DNA from: Leptasterias polaris
Taxonomy: Eukaryota; Echinodermata; Asteroidea; Forcipulatida; Asteriidae
DNA: 64,000 nucleotides
Assembly (NCBI GenBank): GCA_037783415.1
Contig: JAZGTN010000027.1
Span: 4,798,001 to 4,862,000 of the forward strand
Direction of reading: 5' to 3'
Position numbers and translations under genes: made by a program. A model generated the notes under the pieces. The model had not been told where the DNA came from, did no database searches, and worked only from the letters and a program-made list of their open reading frames with translations. Positions 23,101-38,100 of the stretch are shown one piece after another. How positions within the stretch are numbered: position 1 is the first letter of the stretch; each line of letters starts with the position of its first letter.

Positions 23101-26100
23101 GAAAGGGTTCCTTAAAATATTTCTGCCTAAAATGCTATCGTTTCTGAGAAATGAGTAAAACAATAGTTTTTATCGCGCGCGATTAAACTCGACGTTTGAA
23201 AAACAGAAAACACATAAGGTCTCTTTTCACTATTTTCTCGTGACCTCGATGACCAATTGAGCTCAAATTTTCACAGGTTTGTTATTTCATGTATGTGGTT
23301 GATTACACAAAACATGAACACTGTCTGTGATTATTTTGTCAGCTCTGCCAATCCTGTATAATACCTTTAAGGTCTGTTATTTAGGAATTTCTATAAGAGC
23401 TGGTTAAAGTATAGATCCCCAGCACTGACGTCACACACTGCTACTGTCAGCCCATAGTCTGCTATGTTGGAATATGGTGTGCATCTTCAATTGGATGTGT
23501 GCGTCGCTGAAATGTGCGCTGCACAGTAGCCCTGCCTGGTAGGACGTGTGTCTGTCATGGCATTGTATGCAACGGAGGAGTCCAAAACCTGGGCTAATGA
23601 CACAGTAACATTAGGGGAACCCGGCTCCTAAAATGGCGTATCAAGAAAATGTTGTGGCACTGGCCTATTTCTCAAAGTGTTTTTGTGATTACTGAAAAGC
23701 TCACTTTTTATAACAAATACACAAAGGGATTTTTTATTTGAAAACCTCTTGGCCTTTAAAAAATGATTATGCCAACCTTGACTGAAGCCAACCACATAGT
23801 TTGTGTGGAGAAACTTTATTCAGAGAAGTGGAGTTTTCTAAATTAAATTATATTTGGTGAGTTGAATCTGGTGAATTGGCGGTCTGTTTTTAAATCAACT
23901 CTGTGTTTTTGTGATTTGTCTTTTATTTCATGTAGCTGTCTGTACTGCAAGCACGTGCTCCAATGGCGGCTTATGCTACACAGGACCATGGGGTTCATTT
24001 TACTGTTCTTGCCCGACCAGTTTAATCGGAACACGATGTGAAACCGAAGCTCCATCAGTTGCTGTGACTCCATCCACTGGTAAAAAAAGCTTCATTCCTA
24101 TTTGCTTTTTTTGTACTCAATGTTGGTAAACAGTGTTGGAGCTGAGGCAGGAAACTCCTTGGCCAGGGATTGAACCTAAAAACCATTGACTAGAATTTCC
24201 TTACTGTGGCCTATGAAGTTGTGATAACCGTACCCCTTGATCCCCTTGATGGTCTCATCCTCTTTGGGTGGAATGACCCATAAAACTGCAAGCACTCTCT
24301 CCAGTTTGTTTGTTTTGGTCAAAGATTTGGCTTTATTCCAAAACTTCCATCCTAGCTGTTTTCTTTCCTTTACCGCAGTACACTTCCATGCTGTTCTCGG
24401 CTGTTCTACTTTCCTCATGCCTGATGGTCTCAGGGCTACGGTTATCACAGCTACAGTCCGAGTACCATGACATGCCACAAGGAATTTGTTTTCAATAACT
24501 TCACTATAAACGATGCTTAGAAAACACACAAAAATAGATTAGATTTAAAAGCCTTGAATGAAATTTTCAAGACACTGGTTCTCTTGGCCAAGGACATGGT
24601 CATACAATTTGGCCTTCAGGCAGCCAAGGCCGAGCATCAAGGCACTGCAACAGTACTACCAAAATACCCCAAATGGGATACTCAAACGGACCCTATTACT
24701 CCCCCAATCTAGTCCCAAATTATGTAATCCATTTGTGATGTCTGGGTCTATATAATGTAATTAAACCAACCATAACACAACACGTGACAGAATAAATATG
24801 GTCAACAGAGCTGCCAACATTTGCATCTTGCAATCAGGGAGATTTTGTACAAAAATCAGGGAGATTTTCAGAATAACATTCAACACAACAGGGAAAAAGT
24901 TTCTATCAGGGAGACTATTTGTTCATAGGAACATGGAAAGATTGGTTTATTTTCAGGGAACTTTCTGCAGAATCAGGGAGAGTTTATAACTTTATAGCAG
25001 CTCTGGATCAACCATCTCGCTCTAGATCAAAATAATAAAAGTAACTTAAAGATGCATTTTTTCCCAATCCTGGTGCCTTTCTCAACCTCGGCTTGGGCTC
25101 AGGCTCCAGGCTCCGTCTGATGTTTGAACCACCGCGAGCAAATACACGCCGCACCAACAATTTATAACGGAGCCCAAGCCGAGGTTTGAGAAAGGCCGCA
25201 GGTAGGCCCCTCAAAGCCTCCCACATTATTGCTTCCCCTGTACTTGTTCATACATCTCCGTGCTACATACACTCTGTTGACATTCTTTTGTTTTGTACAC
25301 ATATTCTTCAACACTGTAAAATATACTGTGTGGACGTGATAGTGTTTAAAGTCGCTACATTATGTTGACTTCTTTTGTTCTCAGGTCCACACTTTGTTTA
25401 CAACTCTTAAACATGTTGTTATTTTGTGTGCATTACTTGACCACACTATGTAGGGCCACGGTAGTGCAAATAGTCAATCAAGTTAACCATAATAATAATA
25501 ATAATACCAAAGGATGCAAGGCGCTTATGTAAAAGCAGAGCATTCTTTGGGATTGGCTGTTGCTGGAACACCATAAAGTCCTAATATTCAATATTGCTTT
25601 TGCAGCCTACTGCTGTAGTCGCAGCCGCAGTCACCTGATTTTGACGCGGCCTACACTGCTGCCAAATGCCTGCACTTTTTTAAAAACGTAAAATTATGGC
25701 ACTTCCTTAAGATGCCCATCCACCCAGCTGGTGTTTCAAGCTCTTTATCTCTTGTTGAAAAGTTTCAGATTTTTGTTTCTTGAGTCCTTGTACAAATGGT
25801 GGGACTTGCTTCACTGGACAGTCGTCTTTTGTTTGTATTTGTCCACCGCAGTTTACTGGACAGCTGTGTCAGACATCGGGTAAGTTTTGAGAATGTCTTG
25901 GTAAAGCTTTGAAAAAAAAAAACTATTTTGATTGAGCGGTTATTATTTGTAATCAGAATCGCCGTAGTCAGGATTATATAAGTAGGATGTTGAAATTTAA
26001 TATTTTAAATACAAGGTGTCCAAATTATTCATAAAATTATATTGAATAAATTTCTTGCAGTGTCATGTAGTGACGTCCCGTGTATGAATGGTGGCACATG

Positions 26101-29100
26101 TTTTACAGGCCAGACAGGATTTGTCTGTTCTTGCTTAAATGGCTTCACTGGAGAGATCTGTGAGAATTACAGTAAGTGCACCTCCCCCCCCCCCCCCCCC
26201 CACCCCCAGCACAAAATTTGTTTTTCATTTTGGTTTTTATAACATAAAACAAAATGCTACCAGTTCACAAGTTCAAATAATTCACCCAATCTAAATTGAA
26301 TTTTTATATTTTGAATGTAATCGATAAATGTTTCTAAACGATATCTTGTTTATGGTTTCAAGATGATCTTGCCTGTGTTTGTCCTCAAGCTTTTAATCGA
26401 ATATCTTTCCTGTAGCTCTTTGTAATTCTATTTACATATTTAAATATATTTCTTCAAAGAAGTGCAATCCTACGAGTCATTTTACCAGTATTAAGCCCAA
26501 TAATGTGTACGTATATAATTACTGTCACCCTTATGTTTAGTCATTAACCAGGGATGTCCCAAAGATGCTTGCCTGAACGGGGCAACGTGCCATCTCAGCT
26601 CCTTTGGGGATACGTCTATCTGTAGCTGTGCTCCTGGGTTCATGGGATCGCAGTGTGAACAGCACATAGTTGGTAAGTATACAGAAGTCGGTCTTTGTCC
26701 TTCTGAGCATTTCGGTAACTTAATGGGAGACTTTGGAACGTTAGGTGGCAGCAGACTTACCAGGTAACTGTCCATTGTTTACGTAGTTCTGTGCATGCGC
26801 ACATTACCGAGAACAATGGACTTAGCTGATATGTATGCTGCCACCTAGCGTCCAAAAAGTCCCCTTTTAATGTAAAAATTGCATCTGGCGTAAAGAAAAT
26901 ATTCCATCAATTTTTTCCACGTGTATTGATGTGGGATAAGCACTGTATACATGCTTGCCACAACTCCTACGCCCCCAAAAATCACAGGCTACTCAAGTGG
27001 AATTCGAACCCAAGACCCTGTAATTGTAAATGGCGGATAAAAACTAATGTGCTGTAACATGTTTAGGTGTCTACTACCTCGATCTGTGTTGAAAATGTTC
27101 AGTATGTAAGGCTCCGTGCCAAAAACCAGGTACTTCTTGCAAACTCAACATGGGCCTATTTGCTCATCAAATAGATGAGAATAATAAGAGCTTTCAAATA
27201 ACACATAACATTAATGTAAACATTCCTAAACATACAGAACGTTAGAGACATCACAGCACCAAGGCTGATGCTTCAGTTGTTAATGCCTTTTTTAATTCCA
27301 TTTCATTATTTCCAAGAAATTCTTGATTGCGGTACATCACATATTTTTGCTTGTAAGCAAAGAAGACCAAAGAAATCATTTGATTTGAAATTTTGTAACA
27401 TTTATATTAGTGTTTTTGACACTTGTCTTGGGGTTCAGAAGTCAAGGTGTGCGAGACAAAGAGACGATGCGATAACCTATGAAAGAATGGGAAATTATGT
27501 CATGTCTTTGTTTTTTCTGTTTCTTTTTGTTTACAGTGAATAGTTGCTTCAACGTGGAGTGCCAAAATGGTGGCGTATGTGTGCAAGACCCTGCTGATGC
27601 TACCGACACAATGTGTATATGTACTGAAGAGTTTTATGGCCCTAACTGTGAAAATATGCATGGTGAGACAGATTTTAAGATGATTGATTAATTGTACCAG
27701 GCCTGTGAGATCTCCGCTTTAAAGCGGATATCCGCTTGCTTTTTTTTGCTGATTTTTTATTTCCGCTTTTTTCTGTTAAATACCCTCTCTTTAAAGTCGG
27801 TGTTTAAAAAATTCTTGAAAAATTTTGATTTCGTCTTCAGATATTTGCACTTCAAACAATCCTTGTCTGAACGGAGGGACTTGCTACACCTCCAGTCGAA
27901 ACAGAACAGCCTTTGTGTGTTCTTGCCGGCAAGGTTTCGAGGGTGGCCTTTGTGAAACATCAAGTAAGCTACTTGTTCATTGTTGTTTATCTCATCTTCT
28001 CAGATTTTTTGTCAGTTTGAGAATCACACTTTTTCCCTTTAGCTCAATATTTTCCCTTTTTTTAATGTCTACCTTTTATACCCCAAGCTCTTGTATGTAT
28101 AGCATTTATAGCCCTTCTACACACACACAAATTGAAACATAAAGTTTATTCCCAAATGGGAACTAGCTGACCTGTTGAAAAAACCCTGATATCTTTCTCA
28201 TTTTTGTTTTTATATCTTGGTAAATTTTTCCTAAAGTTTTTTTTTGAGAATTTTTACTTTTCCGAAGTTGACTCGTGCCTTGTGCATCAGGCCAGAAGTT
28301 TTCATGGAAAACTTGTCAGATCTGATACTTTGTATTTGTAAAGGCGTGGCGAGTTTTTCTTTAACAAGGGGCACCTCAATGAGGGCAATTTTCATTTGTA
28401 CTGGAACATTTCAAGGGGCACCAAGGCAATGACTAAGAGGCATGGAGGCAATTGCCTGTTGCCTTCTTGCAGTGTCAGGCCTGCATTGTAATACAAGTAT
28501 CAATCAATCGATTAATCAATCAATCAATTGTTAAATTGTTAAATTTACAAGGTGCCATGCCATTCCAACATTTTTAGCTGCTAATGATCAGTGTAATAAA
28601 TGCTCTCTGTTTTTCTTGCGGACTCATTTAGATCCATGCGCCAGTAATCCATGTCTGAACAGTGGAGTTTGTACTAAGCCATCAGATCCATCTATTGACA
28701 TGATACTGTGTCAGTGTCCCAATGGATATGTTGGAGTTCGTTGTGAAATACTCGACACTGGTGAGTCTCCTCTCGATTATATTTCTCACTTACCTTGGAC
28801 AGTATCAGGAAAGATGAAAATGAAGTAGAATTCCAACAGGCAGTTCAGACGCAAAGGAGCTGCTCAAAATGTGTTTAACTTCATAGAGTATTCTTATAAT
28901 AAGCAAGCATTTTAGCAGGGTGTAGCAAAGGCATTTTCATGGTTGTGTGTAGAATGAAATTCGCAGACTGACCTTGAGACAACGTAATGAATTATGCGGT
29001 AACGCCCTGGAACGAAATCACCAAAAACGTCTTTATTTCATGGCCAATGATGTTACACCATGGTGTTGCTTCATGTGATTTAGGGTTTTCCTGGAATCGT

Positions 29101-32100
29101 ATGCATATACCATGTTGCAATTGATTTGATACCATGATTTAATTCCAGTAATAAAAAATTGTATTTTTATCCAACGTGCCCCTCTTTGCCTTTTTCCAAT
29201 AGGTGAAGGAGCATGTGTCTTAGGGGCGTGCCTGAATAATGGAACCTGCATCCCGTCTCCCTTTGCCCCCGGTGGTTTTACATGTGCCTGCCCCACCACT
29301 CACACTGGTAGCCAATGTGAACAACAAGGTAACTAGCTGGATTTGATACTTTACTTGGTGGGAGTACAATCAAGTGAGGTTTGCGGCGACACCATATGCA
29401 TAAATCTCTTTTGAGTTGTGATGGTTTTCAAACCACCGGTTCTTCTCAGAACCACCACTCACTCAAAAGAGACTAAATGCACATGGTGTCGCCGCGAACC
29501 TCACTTGAAGGTAACTAGTTCTTTGATTGGGTCCACTGACACAAATGACCATCAGACTGCTTTGAATTCGAAAGAAAGATAAAAATGCTTTTTGTTTGTT
29601 ATTCTTGAACTCTGCACCAATAGTCTTCAGTCCGCGCCACCAGCTGAGTTTTTCATATTGTGTTTGCAAATCATATGCTTAAAACTAATCATTGTTGTTT
29701 TTTTGTCTGCTTCATCTTTTTTGAAATGCAAAATTTGACAGCTATAGTCATAATAATTTTTGTCCCCCCCCCCCCCCCTCAGTACCTCTGGCCTGTACCA
29801 GTAACCCCTGCATGAATGGAGCAAGCTGTAGCAATGTTGGAGATGGTAACTACCAGTGTGTTTGTCTGGAGGGATATACTGGACGCAGATGTGAAGTTGT
29901 AGGTAGGTACAAAAGGGAAAAGCTTGCTATTCAAATCTGGTTTACAATGTTGCCCAAAATGGCGGCACTACCAGGGGAACTAAATTCTTTCTTAGCCCGT
30001 CCCAGCCACCACCACGCACACACTCTGAAACTGAGTAGTATTTCAATGGACTGAAGTTGGGTTCTTTGGACACAGTAGCTCATTAGATTAGTTTATCATT
30101 TCGTTTTAATTTTGGGTTGACTTTGGGTTGTTTAGGGTTTATTACTTGATATTTGAAATAGAAAGTTGCATCCCTTAAGGTGCCGCTTCCCATGTTGTAT
30201 CATAAACTTGGGTGTGATTCCTGACTATACAGCAGTTTCAGGTTGAACTGCTTCTGACTGGCACCCCTGAACAAAGATGTTGACAGAATATATTGGGAGA
30301 TCGCCAATTAGGGCTAGATAGCTTAGTTGGTAGAGCACCGGCACGTTAATCTGGAGGTCATAGGTTCAAGTCCCGCTGTAGTAAATTTTTCTTTGTTCAA
30401 CCCAAAATTATTAAAGGTTTATACCTAGTCAGTTTCCCCTGGTCACTGCCTTGAAATGTTTTAAATTCCTCTTAGAAGTACCCTTTGCTGAAGGAATAAA
30501 CTGCTTTGCTCTCACAAGAATGAAGTATCAGGCCTGGGTTCGATTTCACAAAGCACTAAGATTCATCTTAAAGATTAGTTGTCAGAATTACCATAGTCAT
30601 TTGTTTTGTGACATCACACTTTGCTTAGCAACTACGACTGATTTGCAATAAAGATCAATCTTAGCTCTTTGTGAAATTGCTCTATTTCGAGAAAGTGGGA
30701 CGGCTGTTTCTGATGATCCTCGTTTCTGTTTGTTTGTTTGTTTGTTTATGATTCAGGTCCTTGCGTATCATCACCATGCGAGAACGGAGGCACGTGTATA
30801 GAAGAGGTCTATAATCCCGGTAACTTTATCTGCCTGTGTCGAGACCAGTACACCGGAAGAACGTGTACCATCCCACCACATGCAGGTATGGAATCACAGG
30901 CTTTTGTCATTGATCACTTCAGAACCAAGCGTTAGAAAAACAACCAAAAAGAGTTGTTTGTCTGTAGTCAATTTATTACATATCTTTACCTATGGTATCC
31001 AGACAGTTAATACTGGGGCCCTTTAAGCATTACTACACATTCAATGTTTCTGTCACATCATTTTAGACATGCCGGTAAATTCACTCAAAAAGGGCACCAA
31101 ACTAAAGCAAAAACAAAACCAACATGTTATTCAACATTTTTTGAAGTGCTCAGTACATTGATTTTGATGGTGATTTGTCTTCCACACAGTATATGTTTGG
31201 CGATAAACCATAATTCCGTTAAGAAAACATTTGTGTAGTGTTTGATAACTGTTTTTCTTTTTTACGGCCATTTTGGTTTTTGGATTATCACAAATTAAAT
31301 TGCAAATGAGGACACATTAGCACTCAGGTAAATAATTCCCACAGCTATATCTGGTATTGAATATTTGCTAATCTTTCCCTTGTAGATCCATGCACCTCCA
31401 CACCTTGCCAGAATAGCGGCTCTTGCTTACCGACCATCTCAGGAGACGGCTACATTTGCAACTGCCCAGATGAGTTTGTTGGACAGAATTGTGATACACC
31501 AGGTGAAAGAATGCCCTCAATGCTTCTCCTTTACCCAAATACTCAACTAGAGAGTATGGTATATAAATGACAATTTTTTTTTTTTTTTCCTCAGACAAAA
31601 TCTTTAGAGTTTGACCATTTATATTTCACAAAGCTGTTTAGAATCTTACAAAAATGCTTAACACAGGAAAAACTTGCTAGCAAAGACAAGTTACCAACCA
31701 AAATACCATGTAATATATATATGTGGTTTGTGACAGGTTCCTTGCTTATTTTTCCTTAGCAGATTTTGTTTTTCTAAAGCACCATGTTCTGCTTAATAAA
31801 AATGGCACAGAATGTGCCTTAGATGAAGGATTCCTTATATGAGGAAGGATAGAGGCCCTATGAACAATTGCTAAGTACACTAAGTTGCTTAAGCACAGAG
31901 ATATCCCGCTTGGCCAAATCAGGTAACAATATACACTACCCTTGACCTGGCAAATTTACTAAGCGCCATTTTCTGCTTATTAGCCGCTCTATGAAAATAA
32001 GCCTTGATGAACTTAATGTCTCTGATTTTCCACAGATCCATGCAGTCCCAATCCTTGTCTCAACTCTGGAGTCTGTAATGCCATCCCAGTTACAGCAGGT

Positions 32101-35100
32101 ACCTGGGAGTTCTACTGCCTCTGCACCAGTCAGTTTCTAGGAACTACCTGTGGGGTGCAAAGTAAGTCCTACTCTAATTGTTTTCAAATTGCATGGAAGA
32201 TGTGGAATACTAATTGGTGATAAAGTAAACCCCTCAAAAAACAAATAATTATAATAATAATAATACAAAATAAATTCATCTAAAGTCAAATTGGTATAAA
32301 GGTCGATACTTTCACCAAGTTTTCCCTAAACAAGTCAGTCCTATGTGCTGCCATATTCAATTTCTTGACTTTGATATTTTACATGAATTGATCCCTCGTA
32401 AACTGAATCATCTCATGTGCTTCTGTTGACAGGGGCCTGTGTCAGTAATCCTTGTTTGAATGGTGGCCACTGCATCGATGTACCAGAATCATCTAGCCAG
32501 CCCTTATACGGGGCAGATCCTACCAGCCAGATGCTCAACTATAACTGCCGCTGCCTGGACAGATGGACTGGAGCACACTGCGAATCAGAACTCATTGGTA
32601 CGTTAAGACAAAAATAGAAATACAAAAATTAATGTTCTCATTTTCTATTATTTTATAATAATGTTTAGACCTCTTTATTTACTTTTTATAACATAATTTT
32701 GTAAAAAAGTACATCAAATTTTTACTTGATTTCCAATTGTCTTCATTTCCTGCCCATTGAATCTCTATTTAAGATTTTGATTTAGCACATTGCAAGTAAC
32801 ATTTCTTTAAAAAACTTGGTATTATACAGGATTGGTAGAGCTGACAAAATAGTGTGATCAACCATAATACATGAAATAACAAATCTGTGAAAATTTTGGC
32901 TTAATCCGTTGTGTGACTCTGGAGAAAATAGTCCAAAACCATTCACAACTTTCAGTTTCAAATCAGCTATTGCCACTTTTTAGGTTTTCAGATACAGTTT
33001 TCCCGAATATAACTTTATTTCAAAGCAAAACATTTCACAGAAAAAATTGTTCTAAACTCCATAATCAGTAAGCTTTCAAACTAAAATTGAACAATGATGT
33101 TTTTCACCCTCTATATAATAACTTTATGTAATACCTTTAAATAAGAAATGCACGTACTAAAGCAATGATGCAGAAAGTGGTTACAAATCTTATGATGTTT
33201 GTGTGTGTGTTGTGTTTTTTCCTAGATCCTTGCACGTCCAACCCCTGTCAGAATAATGGAACGTGCTTCAGGAGTCAGTCCAGTGATAGATTCTTTTGTA
33301 TGTGTCTAGATGGTTTCTATGGTGATCACTGTTTTGGTGAGTCTTTTATTCTTGAGTGCTCTGAGAAGTTAAAGTCGAGTCAGGAGGAAAACAAATTTGC
33401 CCGTTCCAACTGTGATCTTGAGGGGCATGGGGCTGATTTCACAAAGAGCTCAGATTGATCTTAAGTGCAAATCAATGTTAACCGCTAAGCTAAGTGTGAT
33501 GTCACAATAAAAATCAGTATTGTATTAAGTGACAACTCATCTTGAAGATGAATCTTAGTGCTAATTGTGAAATCGAGCACAGAGCTTGCATCTTGTTTCA
33601 GGGAATAAGACTCAAAGCAGGAAGGAATTGGTCGTCCTTTTAGCATGAAAATATTGGCAAATAGTTGTCAACTTCTCAATACCTTTATTTGGCCAAACCA
33701 ATTGTTTTCTTCTACATACCAATCCATTTGCAGTCAACTTCAACTTCAAATGTCATGTACAAGTTTTTTTTTGCAAGTACTGGAATGGTTTTACAGACAT
33801 GCCAACTAGTACGTTTTTCCCGTATTTCGTACGGGTTTTCGTAAAAAATACGGGTGTACAGGTTTTGCAAAATAAATACGGTTTTGACCACCGCCACCGC
33901 AAAAATAATTCCATTCCCCAAAACGGCTGCGAGAAATACTATACTAACTATGCTAGCGCTATTAAGCCATGTGGTACAACCTCGTTTCCAATGGTGTACA
34001 ATCTCGCCGGGCAATTATTTTCATTCCCAGAATGATCGATACGGCGCACGCGCTACCCATGTTAGCGAGGTTGTCTGTGGGCACGAGGCAGCGGAGGCTC
34101 GTTTATCACCAATTATTCGTAAGCGCGTCAGTTATTGGTGCATGGTATGTAAACAAACCTGTATTAACCAATCGGAACACTGCATGCAAAAGGTTACGAT
34201 TGTTCGCCTTTCGAGAGCTGTCAGTGTCAGTTCACGCTGTTTTGGGGAATTTTTTTAGCACTCCTGCATGAAATTGTAATATAAATATCTGATTATGGCT
34301 TCGACCTCGTCGAATAAAAGGAAGCAGTCATTTAAAGGAGAATATTCAGCGAAGTGGGACTTCATAAAAGCGTCCAAAAAAGGGAGAAAATAATTAATTT
34401 ATCAATATAGGCCTAATGTTATTTTGTTATGTACTATAATAAGCAGCATCCCTCACAATAATATGGAATGGATGGAGGTACGCAGGAGATGTTTTTTGTT
34501 AATATGGAGGTATGATTGTGTCAGATATCTTTCAAAAAATATAAATTTTCGGCTAAAAGGTTGCCCCAAATCGTCCGCTTGCGACTTCTCTTGTCCACTC
34601 TCGTTCATCTGCACAACGAATTGGACAAACTCTTGCGCAATCTGCAGTTTGCGCCATGCAGAATCGGCAGCTCCCATTGCCTATCGAGTAAAGGTTTGCG
34701 CAATTTTCAGATTGCGCATTGCCTTGTACACCATGCGCGCTGTGTACTTCACGAAACGCGACGCGACGACCGTGGATCACAAAATCATGAGACCAAAATC
34801 ACGGAGATATCAGTGGATGTGTTCTGGTTTTTTAGTTCAATTTTGTTAAAAACATGTTTGGTTGGTCAAATTAGTCTGACATTTAATTTTTGTAATTTTT
34901 TTGTTGATAATTTTTTTTTTTTAAGTCGAATAAAAAGTTTAGGGTCGTGGCACGGGAAACCGAAACAGACATGACAGAACACCCTTTTTGGGGGCCTAAA
35001 CTCTTTTATGCATTTTTTTTCAAAAATACAGGTTTTTAAGGAAAAATACAGGTTTTGGGGTTTCAGAATACAGTTTTGTGATCCCAGAGGTTGGCATGTC

Positions 35101-38100
35101 TGGTTTTATGCTGATGTATGCGCAGAGGGCAGGTTTCTGTCTCGCATAAATTTGGCATCTTGTATAGTTTTGTCAACATCATTGGCATAAAAATGGAGGC
35201 TTGGCGTATTTGCATCCAAGTACCAATGTGGAAAATACGGGTACAGCACAACCGCAATGGTTTGGTCTCTTCTGAAATTGAATTTGAAGTTTCTCTGTCT
35301 GTGTTTTATCTTGACAACAGCCGATCCCTGCGCTGGAAACCCATGTAAGAATGGTGCAACGTGCCAGTCTAGTGGGAGTGTCTACCAATGCATCTGCAAC
35401 TCTGGTTATTCCGGAGACAATTGCAATGTAGAAGGTAAGGTTAGGTCAGACTGAAACTTCCTTGGCTATGGCTTATAGGCTGTAGGCTTTCTTGGCTATG
35501 GCTTATAGGCTGTAGGCTTTCTTGGCTATGGCTTATAGGCTGTAGGCTTTCTTGGCTATGGCTTATAGGCTGTAGGCTTTCTAGGCTAGGGCTTAGGATA
35601 AAGGCTTCTAAGGGTAATGCTGAAAGTGTTTTTTTTTTTTTGTGTGTAAAATTTAATTATTTTTGACAATTTGATAGAAAACAAATCCCCACCTGTTATT
35701 ATTATTTTTCTTTTTAACCTCAAAGGGATGTCCAAAGTTTCAAAATATGTTATGGTTATAGAAGTCTAGAATATTTTTCAAGATCTCCACCTCTCCCAAA
35801 CTTGTAGTTGTTTTAGTTGTGTTTGTCAATTAGATTCCATGTGAAACTGCTCATCAACTGCCATCAACTGCCCCCCAAAAAGTCCCCCCCCCCTCAAAAA
35901 AGGAAAATCTCAAAACACACAAATTGCATAATGTGGTTTTACTACTGTTAGTCCAGCTGCTAAGGCCCATATGTGAAAAAATTGTGCACTTTGTGGTAAA
36001 AGCATGGAACTTCCTACAGTTGTTATATACACCCTAAGGATCATTTTAAGACTTGGACCCATCTCGGATCTTACCTATTTTAGGGGCGGGGCTATGTTTT
36101 AAGAAAGTGGGGGTAAAAATCGCCAAATTGACTTTTCCACTAGATTGTTTTATTTTTCTGCACTTTTTGGGACTGCAAAACATAAAAACAGTGAAATGAT
36201 AAATGTTTATATGAAGTTTTGTTTATTTCTGACCCTTTTGTGGGCGGAGTTACGTTTTTTAAAACATAATCTGCCAACTGTTAACTTGAACCTATTTTTC
36301 CCTTTTTATTGAAGCAACTAAATGTAGATCATCAAGATTTTCACCTAAATCTGTAACTAGGTTTCTTCTATTCTGAAGAAAAATGGAAAGGTAAGGTAGA
36401 TTACCTTGACAACACAAGGTATGCTGGTTTTCTTGGAAACGCAACAACAGGTCTTAATCTTGGCATTCTCCTGAGCATGCACATAATACAGTGCATGCCA
36501 ATCCAGCCTTTCCACACTTGCAGCGTCCACCGCATGACTTCTTGCATGAGCAGTGTAGTAACTCTGAGCATGTCTTGGATGCTTCTGGAAGTGTGGTCCA
36601 AAATGGATGCCACAGTCCGGACACTTTTGTCCATCCCCAATCCGAAGGGCTTGGCTGATGATGATCAGGATGAAGACAGAACTTCCAACAGTTACTTTGA
36701 AAGCAAGCACGTTTGATGTGTTGAAGAAGGGAAGCAAAGGTCGGTGGAATATTCTCTATTGAACGGGACTTACTTGCAAACAGTTGTTTTCTTGCCTCAT
36801 TTACAGTGTCAAGGTCACTGGTTCGACAGTAAAGAAGCACCACAAAACGCTGCATCAAGGCAATGGACTTGTGGCTGATGTTATCTGGCATGGACACCAA
36901 CTCCTCAAAGGCTTCAGTTGCTTCAGGGTACACATTCCATACATTCCATGCCGTCTTTTTCCCTATCCCTGTAAATGATGATACTGTATCACAGCCAGTG
37001 AAAGAATGAAAGAATGGGAGGGCAGCTGACTTCCGAGGACCAATTGATGCAGCAATGCTGTGAATGGGTATATATCTGAAGTTCTTGCCAACTCCAAAGG
37101 CCACCCAGAGCTCTTCAGGCTTGATGTCATTCATGACAGATATTGCAATGACAACAACATCGGTGTCTACTGTGCGCACCAATAGCTTCTTACATCCTTT
37201 CTGCTTGGCATCGGCTGCATGCAAAAGCATTCGGGTGTCCGCTTCTTCATGAGAACATGGGGCTATCCTGCTGATATCGAGTGTGGATGGAGAGCAGCGA
37301 ACACTTCCCCCATCAGTAGCGTATATATCTTTGCCGGGTATTGCTAACAATGTAATCTGCTGCGTCAAGAAACTGAATAACTCGGTCTTGTTCTCGTTTA
37401 CACGCAGGAAGTCTTTCCAGTATCTTGGCATTGTCGTTGAACCTTCAACTCGCCTACGAACACCTTTGCCTCTCTTTTCTCTTGTTGTACCCTTTAGACT
37501 ATCTGGCCGATAAACATCCCAAACAATATCCAAACGTGAAGTCTTCCCAAGCTCCTTTTTCACATATGGTACGAATATCTGCTTTGCATATTCATAGAAT
37601 GTCCGAACTGTTCCTGGGGCCAACATCTGTACTATAGCAGCACCATCCAAAATGGTTGCATCAACTGTTAAAGGTTCATTTGAGCCTTCGACCTCTGCTT
37701 CCAAACAGGACATCAGCTTTGCTTTAGTTCCAAGCCTCAGTTTTCCGCTTTGTGACAAGGAAGGTGGACATGCCTGGTTCTCATGTTCGAAGAACGTGTC
37801 GATATCTCCGTCTCGTGATTGGCACGCGAGATATAACCTTGCAAAGAGGTTACAGTCACTCTTTAATGACTGTATTTGGAGTTTACTTTTGGTCCGATGG
37901 ATTGGTCCAGAGCTTCTAAATAACGTAAGCTTATTCTTGCGAATTGTTTCAGAAACGGGCTTCACACACGTGGACAGCCTCTCCTCAACAAATGTGTCGT
38001 ACTGCTGCTTTCCTTTGTATTCGATGTTTCTCACAGCTTCCACCACTGATTCTTCCATTATTTCTTTTGTATCCAAAACAAGAAGATCCTTGCTCGTTTC

